From Phycisphaerae bacterium (GTDB lineage: Bacteria; Planctomycetota; Phycisphaerae; JAJVII01): a stretch of 52,715 nt of DNA. The stretch spans positions 131,182-183,896 of the forward strand of contig JAJVII010000014.1 in NCBI GenBank assembly GCA_022072085.1, given 5' to 3'. The number at the start of each line of letters is the position of its first letter. Position 1 is the first letter of the stretch. The notes beneath the pieces are model-generated. The model was given only the letters and a program-made list of their open reading frames with translations, was not told where the DNA came from and searched no databases. Positions 42,051-51,224 of the stretch are shown here, one piece after another. A program made the translations under genes and the position numbers.

Positions 42051-43347
42051 AGACGCCATCGACTCCACGAGCGAAACGGACGGCCTGAACCCCCGCGTTC
42101 GCGGCCTGCGCCCCAGCGCGACCCTCGCGATCAACGAGCGCTGCCGCCGCATGCGGGCCGAGGGGCGGCGCATCTGCCACTTCGGTTTCGGCCAGTCGCC
42201 GTTCCCCGTGCCCGAGTCGGTCGTCGAGGCGCTCCGCGCCCACGCCCACGTCAAGGACTACCTGCCCGTGCAGGGCCTGGCGGCGCTGCGCGAGTCGGTT
42301 GCCCGCCACCACCAGGCCGTCGACGGCGTCGCGGTGCGGGCCGAGGACGTCCTGATCGGCCCGGGCTCCAAGGAGCTGATGTTCATCCTCCAACTCGCCC
42401 TGGATGCCGACCTGCTGCTGCCCACCCCCTGCTGGGTGTCCTACGGCCCGCAGGCGCAGATCATCGGCCGACCGGTCGCGCTGCTGCCGGCGACGCCGGC
42501 CACCGGCTGGCGGATCACGCCCGGCCAACTGGCCGACTGGTGCGACGCCCACCCCGCCGCCGGCCGCCCGCGGCTGCTTGTGCTCAACTACCCGTCCAAC
42601 CCCGACGGCGGCGTCTACTCGGCTGACGCCCTGGAAGATCTGGCCAAGATCGCCCGGCGGCACGGCCTGATCGTGCTGTCCGACGAAATCTACGGCCGGT
42701 TGCACTTCACCGGCGGCCACGTGTCGATGGCGAGGTTCTATCCCGAGGGGACCGTCCTGGCGTCGGGCCTGAGCAAGTGGTGCGGCGCGGGCGGCTGGCG
42801 GCTGGGGACCTTCTGCCTTCCGCCGCGGCTGCGCGCCCTCCGCGGGGCGATGTGCTCGATCGCCAGCGAGACGTTCACTTCAGTGGCTGCGCCCGTGCAG
42901 CACGCGGCCGTGCGGGCGTTCGACGGCGGGCCGGACATCGACGACTACCTGCTGCACGCTCGCCGAATCCTGCGGGCCGTCGCCGCACAGGTGCGCGGCG
43001 AGCTGCTGTCGGCCGGCGTGGGCGTGACCGAGGCAGCCGGCGGGTTCTACCTGTTCCCGGACTTCGGGCCGCTGGCTGATCGCCTCGTCGCCCGCGGCAT
43101 CGCCGACAGCGTGACGCTCTGCAACCGCCTGCTGGACGAAGCCGGCGTCGCGCTGCTGCCGGGCAGCGACTTCGGCCGGCCGCCCGAGGAACTGACCGCC
43201 CGCCTGGCGTTCGTGGACTTCGACGGCCGATCCGCCCTGGACGCCAGCCGGCGCTCGCCCGCGGGCCCGCTGCCGGACGGCTTCCTGCAAGCCCGGTGCG
43301 CCGATGTCGTCGCCGGCGTCCGCGCACTGACGGCCTGGCTTGCCTGA
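42040..43347 (+). CDS. Class I/II (fold type I) PLP aminotransferase
   Basis: The 435-residue cytoplasmic enzyme has the aspartate-aminotransferase fold: FGFGQSPFPVPESVVEAL, DYLPVQGLAALRESVA, GPGSKELMFIL, LVLNYPSNPDGGVY (with the N-x-x-N-P-type substrate/PLP contact), LIVLSDEIYGRLHF and SGLSKWCGAGGWRLG, where Lys is the PLP Schiff-base residue. The amino substrate cannot be read. It overlaps the preceding secreted-protein gene by 11 bases in a different frame, so it is probably in one operon with araB. Its tie to arabinose use is unclear. It is convergent with the GIDE-LemA gene, 12 bases away. Confidence 0.88.
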   Translation: MTSKDAIDSTSETDGLNPRVRGLRPSATLAINERCRRMRAEGRRICHFGFGQSPFPVPESVVEALRAHAHVKDYLPVQGLAALRESVARHHQAVDGVAVRAEDVLIGPGSKELMFILQLALDADLLLPTPCWVSYGPQAQIIGRPVALLPATPATGWRITPGQLADWCDAHPAAGRPRLLVLNYPSNPDGGVYSADALEDLAKIARRHGLIVLSDEIYGRLHFTGGHVSMARFYPEGTVLASGLSKWCGAGGWRLGTFCLPPRLRALRGAMCSIASETFTSVAAPVQHAAVRAFDGGPDIDDYLLHARRILRAVAAQVRGELLSAGVGVTEAAGGFYLFPDFGPLADRLVARGIADSVTLCNRLLDEAGVALLPGSDFGRPPEELTARLAFVDFDGRSALDASRRSPAGPLPDGFLQARCADVVAGVRALTAWLA

Positions 43348-43359
43348 GCCCCGGGACCG

Positions 43360-44721
43360 TTACGACCCGCCGGAGGGCGGCCTCGGCGCGTCGGACAGGT
43401 TCACGCGGACGGCGGCCCGCTCGAACCCTTCAGCCGAGATGAACGGCTGCGGTTTCATGGACGCTAACATGCAGACGAAGCGGTCGGGCACGACCTGGAG
43501 CCGGGCGTTGTAGAACTCGGCGATGTTGTTGAAGTACTCGCGGGCCAGGGCGATCCGCTGCTCGGTGTCGGCCAGCGCCGCCTGGAGCTTGCCGAACTGT
43601 TCGTTGGCCTTGAGCTCGGGGTAGGCCTCGCGCAGCGCGACGACCGACGCCAGGCAGCCGCGCGGGTCCGGGCCGGGCTGGCCGGGCGCGGTCACCTGCG
43701 CCTGGCTGCGCAGCAGCGTGACTTCCTCCAGCGTGCGCTGCTCGTGACCGCTGTAGCCCTTGACCACCTCGACCAGCGAGGGGATCAGGTCCGCCCGCCT
43801 CTTGAGCTGCACGTCCACGTTGGCCCAGCCCTGCCGGACGCGCTGGCGGAGATCCTGCATCGAGTTGTAGACCATCCAGACCCATCCGAGCAGCCACGCG
43901 CCCAGGCCGCCGGCGCCGATCCAGACGTAATGGCCGACCGCCGGCCTGGCGACACGCTGCATGTGATCGACGGCCGCCCATCCGCCCACCGCCGCCGCCA
44001 CGCCCAGCACGCCCAGCACCCAGTACTGCACCGCCAGGCCGGTGCTGATGCGCTGCTCGCTGCGCGTGCTGATGAGGAACATCGGTGCGTCGCGGTCCCA
44101 GGCGATTTCCGGCGCGACCACGTCCTCGCGCAGGCGGGCGCGGCCGACCAGGTAGAGCATCGCGTGCAGCGGGATGGCGTGCTCGACGAACCGCCGCCGC
44201 TGGTCGCTGTGCATCACGCCGACGGCTGGGCCCTTGCCGTAGTAGAGCGGGTCGCCGATGCCGACCTCGCGGCTGAACACGCCGGGGGCCTGGATTTCCG
44301 CCCGCTCGGGGTTCACGCGGATCAGGCCGCAGTCGTCGCGAAGATAGAAGAGCGTCCGCTCGCCGCCGCTGGCCACGGTGGACCAGCCGCTCTCGTGGCG
44401 CGTCCGCGTCTGCGTGCGGCCCTGGCTGTCCTTGTAGGTTTCGGTGACGGTCCTGGACCAGTGCTCCTCGACCGACCAGGCGTAATAGACGCAGGGGATG
44501 GCGGCCAGGTAGCTTTGCAGCGGCGACTCGGCCTCGGCGGTTCCCTTCAGCTCGACCAGCCCGATGAACACGCCGGTGGTCTTGCAGGTGGGCAGGTTGT
44601 CGATCAGCCGCTTCCGCCGCCCGGCCCGCAGGCACAACAGCAGCAGCAACAGCCCCAGCGCCAGCCCGCCGTAGCCGATCGCTTCGGGCGGCGCCGCCGA
44701 CAGGATGCGTAAGGTGGTCAT
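43360..44721 (-). CDS. Membrane protein with GIDE-like and LemA domains
   Basis: The 453-residue protein has an N-terminal transmembrane helix (~15-32), then a region (~45-225) resembling GIDE domains of MUL1-type E3 ligase relatives (CVYYAWSVEEHWSRTV, REVGIGDPLYYGKGP-like elements), two further membrane segments (~230-250 and ~265-290), and a LemA domain (~290-445) with WANVDVQLKRRADLIPSLVEVVKGY, ALREAYPELKANEQFGKLQAALADTE and AREYFNNIAEFYNARLQVVPD. No RING finger is present, so ubiquitin-type activity is not implied. LemA proteins are helical membrane-associated proteins with unclear roles. It is convergent with the aminotransferase gene. Confidence 0.8.
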   Translation of the reverse strand: MTTLRILSAAPPEAIGYGGLALGLLLLLLCLRAGRRKRLIDNLPTCKTTGVFIGLVELKGTAEAESPLQSYLAAIPCVYYAWSVEEHWSRTVTETYKDSQGRTQTRTRHESGWSTVASGGERTLFYLRDDCGLIRVNPERAEIQAPGVFSREVGIGDPLYYGKGPAVGVMHSDQRRRFVEHAIPLHAMLYLVGRARLREDVVAPEIAWDRDAPMFLISTRSEQRISTGLAVQYWVLGVLGVAAAVGGWAAVDHMQRVARPAVGHYVWIGAGGLGAWLLGWVWMVYNSMQDLRQRVRQGWANVDVQLKRRADLIPSLVEVVKGYSGHEQRTLEEVTLLRSQAQVTAPGQPGPDPRGCLASVVALREAYPELKANEQFGKLQAALADTEQRIALAREYFNNIAEFYNARLQVVPDRFVCMLASMKPQPFISAEGFERAAVRVNLSDAPRPPSGGS

Positions 44722-44788
44722 GCCGGCAATCTACCGCGCGGCTGCGCGGCCTGCCAATACCCGCGACGCGCGATCGCGGCCGCGTCGG

Positions 44789-47527
44789 TCACCTGGCGGC
44801 GGCCTGGGCGGCCAGGGCGAACAGCTCCGCTTCGCGCGCCCGCCAGTCGCCCAGGCATTGGCCGGTCAGCCAGTAGCTGCCGTCGCCGCCGGGGCTGACA
44901 CCGATCGGGCTGTTGTTGCGGAGCTGCTGGCGGGCCCGTTCGTCGAGGAACAACCGGATGCGATCGGCCAGCTCGCCACTGACCTTCTTGTCGGCCAGCG
45001 CCTTGCGGAGCGAGATGACCGCCTCGGCGACCTGGATGCCCTCGCGGAACATCTCGGCCCGGCAGCCGAGCACGGCGCCGTCGGGTCCCGGGCTGGTCAG
45101 CGAGAGCAGGTTGGCCGTCGGCGTGACGGCCCCTTCGCCGGTGGCGTAGGTGCGCATGCGTCCGCGGCTGTCGGGGACCGGCCAGAAGTCGCCGCCCACG
45201 CTGCCGACGCCGCGCAGGTCGCCCTGCGTCGCCGCCTCGGCCACCATCCGGTAGCGCATCAGCGACGACTGGCCGTAGAGCCCGGACTTGAGGAACGGCA
45301 CGCACCATCGCGGGTCGCCCATGCTGACGAAGGGCCTGCCCGGCAGCCACGGCTGGGGGTAGTCCTTGCGTCCCTCGGGGTAGTAGACCGGTCGGCTGGC
45401 CCAGGGCAGTTGGTAGTCGGGGTCGTAGAGCGCGCCCGCGCCCCAGACCCAGACGTTGACGGGGACGGGCATGTCGAAGAACTTCGTGTCGGGGCGGTGC
45501 GAGGTCTTCATCCACTTGCCGTCGGGCCAGATCCGCTTGACCACGCCGACCAGTTCCTTGTCCGGGGCGTTGCAGTAGGTCAGCCAGGAGATGTAGGTGC
45601 AGTCCAGCCAGCCGCGCTTCTGGAGCCGCTCGTGCAGCCCGGCGAAGACCGGCTTCCAGAACGCCTCGTTCTCCGGTGTGCCGTAGGGCGGCTGGAGCAT
45701 GTCTTCCAACTGGTTGCCGTCCTTGTCCAGGACCGTGACCGATGCCTGCGGCCACTTGGGCTTGGCCGGGTTGTCGCCGGGGAACTCCCACGCGACCAGC
45801 AGCAGGAACGCGGGCTTGCCGCAGGCCTTCTGGTAGGCGTCCATGTACTTTTCGGCGTAGCTGAAGTCGTAGTCGTAGCCGCCGTCGGCCTGCCCTGAGC
45901 CGGTCGAAGGGGCCTTCTTGATCCAGCGGACCATGCCCTCCTTGTTGCCCCAGCCCTTGGCGTGCGCCACCAGCGGCACGACGCAGAGCTTGTTGCCGAC
46001 CTGGTGCAGCGCGTCGAACGATCGGCCGATCAGCCTGAGGTGCTCGTCGCTGAAGGGCTTGACCTTGTACCACGCCGCCACGCTGTCGGGCGACTGCCAG
46101 ATGGCGTTGACGACGGTGAAGTCCGCCGGGTCAGGCGTCTTCCAGTCGGCCACGCTCAGCGCGACCGGCACGTCGAAGGCCTTGCCGTCGGCTTCGACGA
46201 CGACATTGCCGGCGTAGTCGCCGGGGGCGGCGTCGGCCGGCACGTGAACGGTGATCCACACCGGCGCCAGGGCCGAAGGGGTCAGGCCCTTCGGGGCCGC
46301 CCGCGAGTCGATCGCCAGCGGGGCGACCTCCTTGGGCGGCGCGTCCGACAGCGGGTCGAAGCGGTTGGGCCGAGCCCATGTGTCGGCGGCGTCGGTCGCC
46401 TTGGCCCAGCGGACCTGGACGGCCGATGCGGCAATCTTCGCCTTGCCGTCGGCGGCGAGCAGTTCGCCCGGCGTCGCCTTGAGGCCGGTGAGGGTCCTGG
46501 ACGAACTGAGGATGACCCGCCCGGTGAAGTATCCGTTGCGGGCGCCGATCAGCCGGACGGGCGCCAGTTTTTCGCAGGGCAGGGCATAGTCCCAGACCGC
46601 CAGCGTGTCAGCCGGGGCGACGTTGCCGATCTGCACCTCGGGTGTCGGGCCGGCGTTGGGGACCAGGCCGGCCGGCGACGCCGCCGTCAACCTGACCGAC
46701 GCGAGCCCGACGTGGGCCCAGGCCTCGCGATAGTTCTGATCGGTGGTCGGCGCCTCGTCGATCAGCTCGCTGACCGGGGCGGCGTGCGACTCGACGGCTA
46801 CGACGTTCAGCCCCTTGCGGAGGAGCCTGGCCGGGACGGTCACGCCGCCGGCGTCGCCGCCGAACGTGCGGACGCGGGCGGTCACGATGCGCTGCCGCAG
46901 CTTGGGGTCGATCCCGTCGCGCCGGCCGTAGAGCTTGCCGTCGGGACGGAGGTAGGCCTCCTTGGGGTAGGGCGTCGCCAGCGATTCGAGCGTCAGTTCG
47001 CCGTCGGGCAGGTCGGCCCGGGCGATCTCGACGCCGTTGACCAGGACGCGGGCGCCGCCGTAGTAGCCGACGTTCAGCTTCAGCTCGCCGACGGCTGCCG
47101 GGTCGGTCACGATGAACCCGCCGCGAATGCAGACGATGCGCCACTCGTCGCCGGCCATGTTGACGGCGGCTTCGTCTTCGATGCGGGCCCACTCGCTGTC
47201 GTCGAACGCCGTCGCGGCCCAGTCGGCCGGCGGCGGGGCGGAGTGGCGGACGGGAATGACCTTGCGATCCTTGTCCTCCACGCCGGTCCGCTGCGGCTCG
47301 CGGGCCGGTCCGATGCGTCCGTCGGCCGACACCGTCGTCGGCGTCCGCCAGGCCATGAAGCCGCGGAACGAGCCGTGCGAGAGTTCCAGCACAGCCACCG
47401 GCGCCGGGGCGTCGGCCTTGGCGACGGACGGATCGGGGCCCGCCGCCGCCGGATCGGTCCAGGACGGCAGGAGCCAGGAGAAAGCCAGGGCCGCGAGAAT
47501 CGAAAGGGCGAACTTGAACCTGTGCAT
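44789..47527 (-). CDS. Secreted DUF4091-type glycosidase-like protein
   Basis: The 912-residue protein is a paralogue of 17880-20552, with the same order: signal peptide (1-~29), beta-galactosidase-like jelly roll (~110-270; VLVNGVEIARADLPDG), beta linkers, and a TIM-barrel-like half (~500-890) with MVRWIKK, FLLLVAWEFPGDNP, VWVWGAGALYDP, GVGSVGGDFWPVPDSRGR and FREGIQVAEAVISLRKALAD. The family is close to GH123 relatives; substrate unknown. A 7-8-residue insert, PSTGSGQA, in the barrel half comes from a short dispersed repeat (45892-45913) and is absent from the paralogue. The ATG at 47527 has AAGGA 5 bases upstream. It stands alone, divergent from the PQQ-propeller gene. Confidence 0.77.
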   Translation of the reverse strand: MHRFKFALSILAALAFSWLLPSWTDPAAAGPDPSVAKADAPAPVAVLELSHGSFRGFMAWRTPTTVSADGRIGPAREPQRTGVEDKDRKVIPVRHSAPPPADWAATAFDDSEWARIEDEAAVNMAGDEWRIVCIRGGFIVTDPAAVGELKLNVGYYGGARVLVNGVEIARADLPDGELTLESLATPYPKEAYLRPDGKLYGRRDGIDPKLRQRIVTARVRTFGGDAGGVTVPARLLRKGLNVVAVESHAAPVSELIDEAPTTDQNYREAWAHVGLASVRLTAASPAGLVPNAGPTPEVQIGNVAPADTLAVWDYALPCEKLAPVRLIGARNGYFTGRVILSSSRTLTGLKATPGELLAADGKAKIAASAVQVRWAKATDAADTWARPNRFDPLSDAPPKEVAPLAIDSRAAPKGLTPSALAPVWITVHVPADAAPGDYAGNVVVEADGKAFDVPVALSVADWKTPDPADFTVVNAIWQSPDSVAAWYKVKPFSDEHLRLIGRSFDALHQVGNKLCVVPLVAHAKGWGNKEGMVRWIKKAPSTGSGQADGGYDYDFSYAEKYMDAYQKACGKPAFLLLVAWEFPGDNPAKPKWPQASVTVLDKDGNQLEDMLQPPYGTPENEAFWKPVFAGLHERLQKRGWLDCTYISWLTYCNAPDKELVGVVKRIWPDGKWMKTSHRPDTKFFDMPVPVNVWVWGAGALYDPDYQLPWASRPVYYPEGRKDYPQPWLPGRPFVSMGDPRWCVPFLKSGLYGQSSLMRYRMVAEAATQGDLRGVGSVGGDFWPVPDSRGRMRTYATGEGAVTPTANLLSLTSPGPDGAVLGCRAEMFREGIQVAEAVISLRKALADKKVSGELADRIRLFLDERARQQLRNNSPIGVSPGGDGSYWLTGQCLGDWRAREAELFALAAQAAAR
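45892..45913. repeat. Short dispersed repeat (CCCTTCGACCGGCTCAGGGC type) inside a coding region
   Basis: On the minus strand the site reads CCCTTCGACCGGCTCAGGGC, an imperfect palindrome closely like a short repeat known to be scattered in many environmental bacterial genomes. Here it sits in frame in the DUF4091 gene and adds Pro-Ser-Thr-Gly-Ser-Gly-Gln-Ala between VRWIKKA and the DFSYAEKYMD segment, at a point where the paralogue at 17880-20552 has no such residues. Confidence 0.7.
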
Positions 47528-47975
47528 GTTGTTCCTTCAAAACAGAAGTCTGGCCGCTGGACAGGCGGCCAAGGTCGTCGGGCACATGCTGTTGAACGGA
47601 ATTCCGGCAGTCGAGTTCCGGCTGGACGCGGCCAATCGCAACGGGCGGGATCGGCCTGGTCGTTTCAGCGACCCAGGTCTTCCGCCTGTCTGGATGACGC
47701 CCGGGTGGCGTCGCGGTCAGGGGCCGGGCCGATCCGGCTGCGTCGTCGGGGGCGCGAGGCGGGTCCACCGCTCTGTGTCCTGACGCGAGCGGCAGCCAGA
47801 AACCGCGTGCCAACCGGAAGAATACGCCTGCATGTACTTGAAGTGGCATTACAATACCGTGGAGGCTACGGGCTGGATTGCCTTGCTTACCGCCACGAGT
47901 GAAGTCGCGGCTCGGCATGTCGCGGCCTATTCGGATGGTTTCGCATTGCCACAATATCGGAGGTTGCAGCGCTCC
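47528..47975. other. Divergent intergenic region with a leader hairpin
   Basis: No gene was found between the two divergent starts. TGGCCGC (47551-47557) and GCGGCCA (47565-47571) form a 7-bp hairpin 24 bases upstream of the DUF4091 start, inside its leader. No reliable promoter or paired boxes were recognised. A TGGCAC on the minus strand near 47810 lacks a proper -12 element. Confidence 0.45.
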
Positions 47976-50876
47976 ATGACCGCCCCACGTCCGAAATCAT
48001 GCGTGCCGTCGGCCTGTTGGCTCCTGCTCATCGGCCTGCTGGGCGTTCTGATCCCCGCGGTCCCGGCGATGGCTGGCGAGCCGGCCGAGGATCTGGCGGC
48101 CCTGGCCGTTAAGGCTTCCGGCTATGAGCAAGGTCTTTGCCTGGTGGCCGGCGACAGCGACGGGAAGGTGACCGTGGCGCTGGCCAAGGCCGGCCGCCTG
48201 TACGTCCAGGGCTGCACCTGGCAGGCCGCCGACGTGCCGGTCGGCCGCGGCGCCATCCTGGCTGCCGGCGTCGCGGACCACGCGTCGTTCATCGGGATCG
48301 AGGCGAAGGGCCTGCCCTATGCCGACAACCTGGTCAACGTGGTGATTGCTTCGGCTGGGGCAGGCGAGGGCGTCACTGCCGCGGAGGTGCTGCGGGTTCT
48401 GGCGCCCGGGGGGCTGGCACTTGCCCGGGCGGACATGGAGGCGGACGTCCGGGCGGCCGGCGCCAAGGACGTCAAGGCCGCGGCGATCGCCGGCTGGATC
48501 CAGTTCAGCAAGGTCGTTGACCCGGCGCTTGACGTCTGGACCCACAACATGGGCGGAGCGGACCTCAGCTCGGTCAACAACGACAAGGTCGCCGGCCCCT
48601 GGGCCGAGGTCCGCTGGATTGGCGACCCGCGGTGGGGCGCGCTTGGCGTGATCTATCATGGACGGGTCACGGCCGGCGGGCGAATCTACTACAACGAGAA
48701 CCGAGCCGCCCCCGGCGGCGGGACCGACGTCTGGCTGGTCGGCCGCGACGCATGGAACGGTGCCGAGCTGTGGCGGAAGGTCATCGGCCAGCCGCCGCGC
48801 TACGGCAACATCGGCAACACGATCACCTGCGACCAGACCCGCGTCTACTGCGTCGAGAACAACCAGACGCTCACCGGCCGCGACGGGCGGACCGGGCAGA
48901 AGCTCATGGAGTACCTCCCGGGCTTCAAGCCGACCGTCGTCACGGCGATCGGGTCGGTCCTGCTGACTTGCGACTTGCGCATCTCGCCGGCGGTGGCCAC
49001 CAAGGTGGCGGCGCTGGACAAGGACACCGGCAAGGTCGTCTGGAGTCGGCCGGGCGTAGCCCATCCTGCCGCCGAGGGCAACTCGGCCTTCGTGCTGAGC
49101 GCCACAGAGCTTGAGGCCGTTGCTGTCTCCACCGGCGCCAGCCTGTGGAAGGTCGCGGTCCCCAAGGCCGACGGCAATCCTCGCGTCTTCTGCAAGGCGG
49201 GCGTGGTCTACGTGCAGTTCAAGCCCACCTGGACGGCGCCGACCTGGCTGGGGGCCTTCGACGCCGTCAAGGGCGAGTTGCTCTGGAAGAAGGACAAGCC
49301 CGGCGGCGGCTACGGCACGCTGGCCTGCCCCGACGGCCTGTGGCTGCTCGAGAACAGCAAGGACCAGGCCTATGTCCTGGACCCGCGCACCGGCTCGCAG
49401 ATTTGCGAGTATCCGGTCAAGGGCATGGGAAAGTGCTTCCCGCCGACCGGCAGCGCCAACTTCCTGATCTATTGCAGCTCGAGCTATCTCGATCGCAGGT
49501 CCGGGGCGGAGATCAATGAAGGGGCCGTCCGCTCCCCCTGCGCCATCGGCCACGTTCCCGCCAACGGGCTGACCTATTTCCTGCCCCACCACTGCGACTG
49601 CAAGGTTACGCTGCGGGGTTTCCTGGCCCTGTCGGCGCAGTCGAAGAGCAGAGCCTGGCTCCCGGAAGGCGGGGAGGGCAGCCCGCAATTGTTCGCCTCC
49701 GGTGCGGCGGCGGCGGGCGAAGCGGAACGGCCCGACGACTGGCCGATCTACCGCAAGGATGCCGCACGGTCCAACTTCACGACGACAGCGCTGCCGGCGC
49801 AACCCCAGTCGCTCTGGCGGCAGAAGGTGGGTTCCTCGCCGCTGACCCAGGCGGTGTCTGCCTACGGGATCGTCTGCACCACCGAACCGCAGGCCCACCG
49901 CGTCCTTGCCCTGGACGCGGCAACCGGCCGGACGCTGTGGAGTTTCACCGCCGACGGGCGGACCGACTGGCCTGCGGCGCTGACCCGCGGGTTGTGCATC
50001 TTCAGCACCGGCGCCGGCTCGGTCTACGCGCTGGACGCGCGGACCGGCAGGGAGGTCTGGCGCTTGCGGGCGGCGCCGGTTGAGAAGTACATCGCCGAGG
50101 AAGGCCAGTTCGCCTCCGCCTGGCCTGTGATCGGCGGCGTGCTGCCCCTCAATGGAGACATCTTTTTCGCGTGCGGGCGCTCGGCCTCGGTGGACGGCGG
50201 GATGTGGGTATTCGGGGCTGAGGCCGCTACCGGCAAGGTACGCTGGCGGGCCAAGGGCGGCTCGAGCGGCGACATGTTCCTCAGCGACGGCAAGGACCTG
50301 ATGCTCACCAAGGTCTTCTACAGTCCCGCCAACGGCTCACGCCTGCCCGGCGGCAAGAAGCCCACGGGACTGCTGCACACCACGCACTATTACACGCCGG
50401 TCTCGGTCCTGGACTACATGGCCTGCGTCGAGCCGCTGCTGTCCAGCCACAAGCACATCGAACTGACCGACGGACGGATCGCCGGCGAGATGCTGGCCTT
50501 CAGCGACAAGCTCGGCGTAGCCGCCTGGCGCTACCGCTTCGGCGTGCCGGCTGCCATGATGAAGAAGAACAAGGCCAATCAAAGGTTCATCTACGCCAAG
50601 GCCGACGGCAAGAACCTCTGGCTGCTGGATGACAACATCAGCCAGCAGATGGTCGGGGCGGTCCTGGCCGGCGACACCGCCTACCTGGCCGGCGTGCCCA
50701 CCTCGCTGGACCCCAGGGACAGATGCGAACTGTGGGTGCTCGCCGGGGCCGATGGCAAACGGCTCCAGACGCTGACGCTGGAGGACAGGCCCGCCTACGA
50801 CGGCCTGTCGGCGGCCGGCGGCCGGCTGTACCTGGCGTGCGAGAACGGCGCGCTGACCTGCCTCGGAGCCAAGTGA
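47976..50876 (+). CDS. Secreted PQQ-type beta-propeller protein with a decayed methyltransferase domain
   Basis: The 966-residue protein has a signal peptide (1-~33, ending AMA-G). A short Rossmann-like segment (~40-160) follows: GLCLVAGDSDGKVTVALA, LPYADNLVNVVIAS and AAEVLRVLAPGGLALA match class I methyltransferase motifs. Two propeller halves (~185-580 and ~600-960) hold repeated GTDVWLVGRDAWNGAELWRK-, LDKDTGKVVWSR- and LDARTGREVWRL-type PQQ-like blades. The glycine loop that binds SAM reads LVAGDSDG rather than G-x-G-x-G, and an ordinary domain would be longer, so methylation is unlikely. The ATG at 47976 is chosen because GGAGG lies 12 bases upstream and a signal peptide follows; spacing is long, so the start is moderately sure. 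Confidence 0.8.
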   Translation: MTAPRPKSCVPSACWLLLIGLLGVLIPAVPAMAGEPAEDLAALAVKASGYEQGLCLVAGDSDGKVTVALAKAGRLYVQGCTWQAADVPVGRGAILAAGVADHASFIGIEAKGLPYADNLVNVVIASAGAGEGVTAAEVLRVLAPGGLALARADMEADVRAAGAKDVKAAAIAGWIQFSKVVDPALDVWTHNMGGADLSSVNNDKVAGPWAEVRWIGDPRWGALGVIYHGRVTAGGRIYYNENRAAPGGGTDVWLVGRDAWNGAELWRKVIGQPPRYGNIGNTITCDQTRVYCVENNQTLTGRDGRTGQKLMEYLPGFKPTVVTAIGSVLLTCDLRISPAVATKVAALDKDTGKVVWSRPGVAHPAAEGNSAFVLSATELEAVAVSTGASLWKVAVPKADGNPRVFCKAGVVYVQFKPTWTAPTWLGAFDAVKGELLWKKDKPGGGYGTLACPDGLWLLENSKDQAYVLDPRTGSQICEYPVKGMGKCFPPTGSANFLIYCSSSYLDRRSGAEINEGAVRSPCAIGHVPANGLTYFLPHHCDCKVTLRGFLALSAQSKSRAWLPEGGEGSPQLFASGAAAAGEAERPDDWPIYRKDAARSNFTTTALPAQPQSLWRQKVGSSPLTQAVSAYGIVCTTEPQAHRVLALDAATGRTLWSFTADGRTDWPAALTRGLCIFSTGAGSVYALDARTGREVWRLRAAPVEKYIAEEGQFASAWPVIGGVLPLNGDIFFACGRSASVDGGMWVFGAEAATGKVRWRAKGGSSGDMFLSDGKDLMLTKVFYSPANGSRLPGGKKPTGLLHTTHYYTPVSVLDYMACVEPLLSSHKHIELTDGRIAGEMLAFSDKLGVAAWRYRFGVPAAMMKKNKANQRFIYAKADGKNLWLLDDNISQQMVGAVLAGDTAYLAGVPTSLDPRDRCELWVLAGADGKRLQTLTLEDRPAYDGLSAAGGRLYLACENGALTCLGAK

Positions 50877-51049
50877 CCGGCCGCCTCGGGCAACGCTTCC
50901 TGATGTCGGACGCGCGCCCGCCTCGGAAGACGTGCGGCTGCCTCTCCGCGCTGCTCACAACCAGGCCGGATACGGCTCCGGCGACCTGATTGATTTCCGC
51001 CAGGCCGCCCGTTCATCCGTCCAGCGTGGACTCATGGGGAACCGCCAGC
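50877..51049. other. Gap after the PQQ-propeller gene
   Basis: No gene and no clear terminator were recognised in this stretch. It leads directly into paired boxes copy 5. Confidence 0.4.
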
Positions 51050-51096
51050 GTTGCGAAAAAGCAACACTGGCTGGTCAGGCGTTGCCTGGAATCAAC
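51050..51096. promoter_or_regulatory. Paired GTTG-N8-CAAC boxes, copy 5 (putative enhancer site)
   Basis: GTTGCGAAAAAGCAAC (51050-51065) and GTTGCCTGGAATCAAC (51081-51096) start 31 bases apart, both with perfect arms. Relative to the downstream gene the pair is inverted compared with copies 1-4: the A-rich box is distal here. Enhancer sites can work in either orientation. The nearer edge is 129 bases from the candidate -24 element at 51225. Confidence 0.75.
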
Positions 51097-51198
51097 ATCC
51101 GGCCAGAGGGCCGACATTCCGTTGAAAGAAAGTGCTATTTATTTAATCTATTTTAACTCATTTATAGACAAATATTTATGCTCCATATAGGCCATTCA

Positions 51199-51214
51199 GT
51201 TGAAGAAGTGCAAC
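51199..51214. promoter_or_regulatory. Single GTTG-N8-CAAC box beside the candidate promoter
   Basis: GTTGAAGAAGTGCAAC keeps both perfect arms and the 8-base spacer. It ends 10 bases before the candidate -24 element at 51225, where bound protein could act as a repressor or extra activator site. Copies 1-4 have no such third box near their promoters. Confidence 0.45.
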
Positions 51215-51224
51215 GAATTCGGCA

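Noticed and set aside
47790-47870. Sigma-54 promoter in the divergent gap before the DUF4091 and PQQ genes
   Set aside because: A TGGCAC and a TGGCAT occur, but neither has GC at the -12 position.
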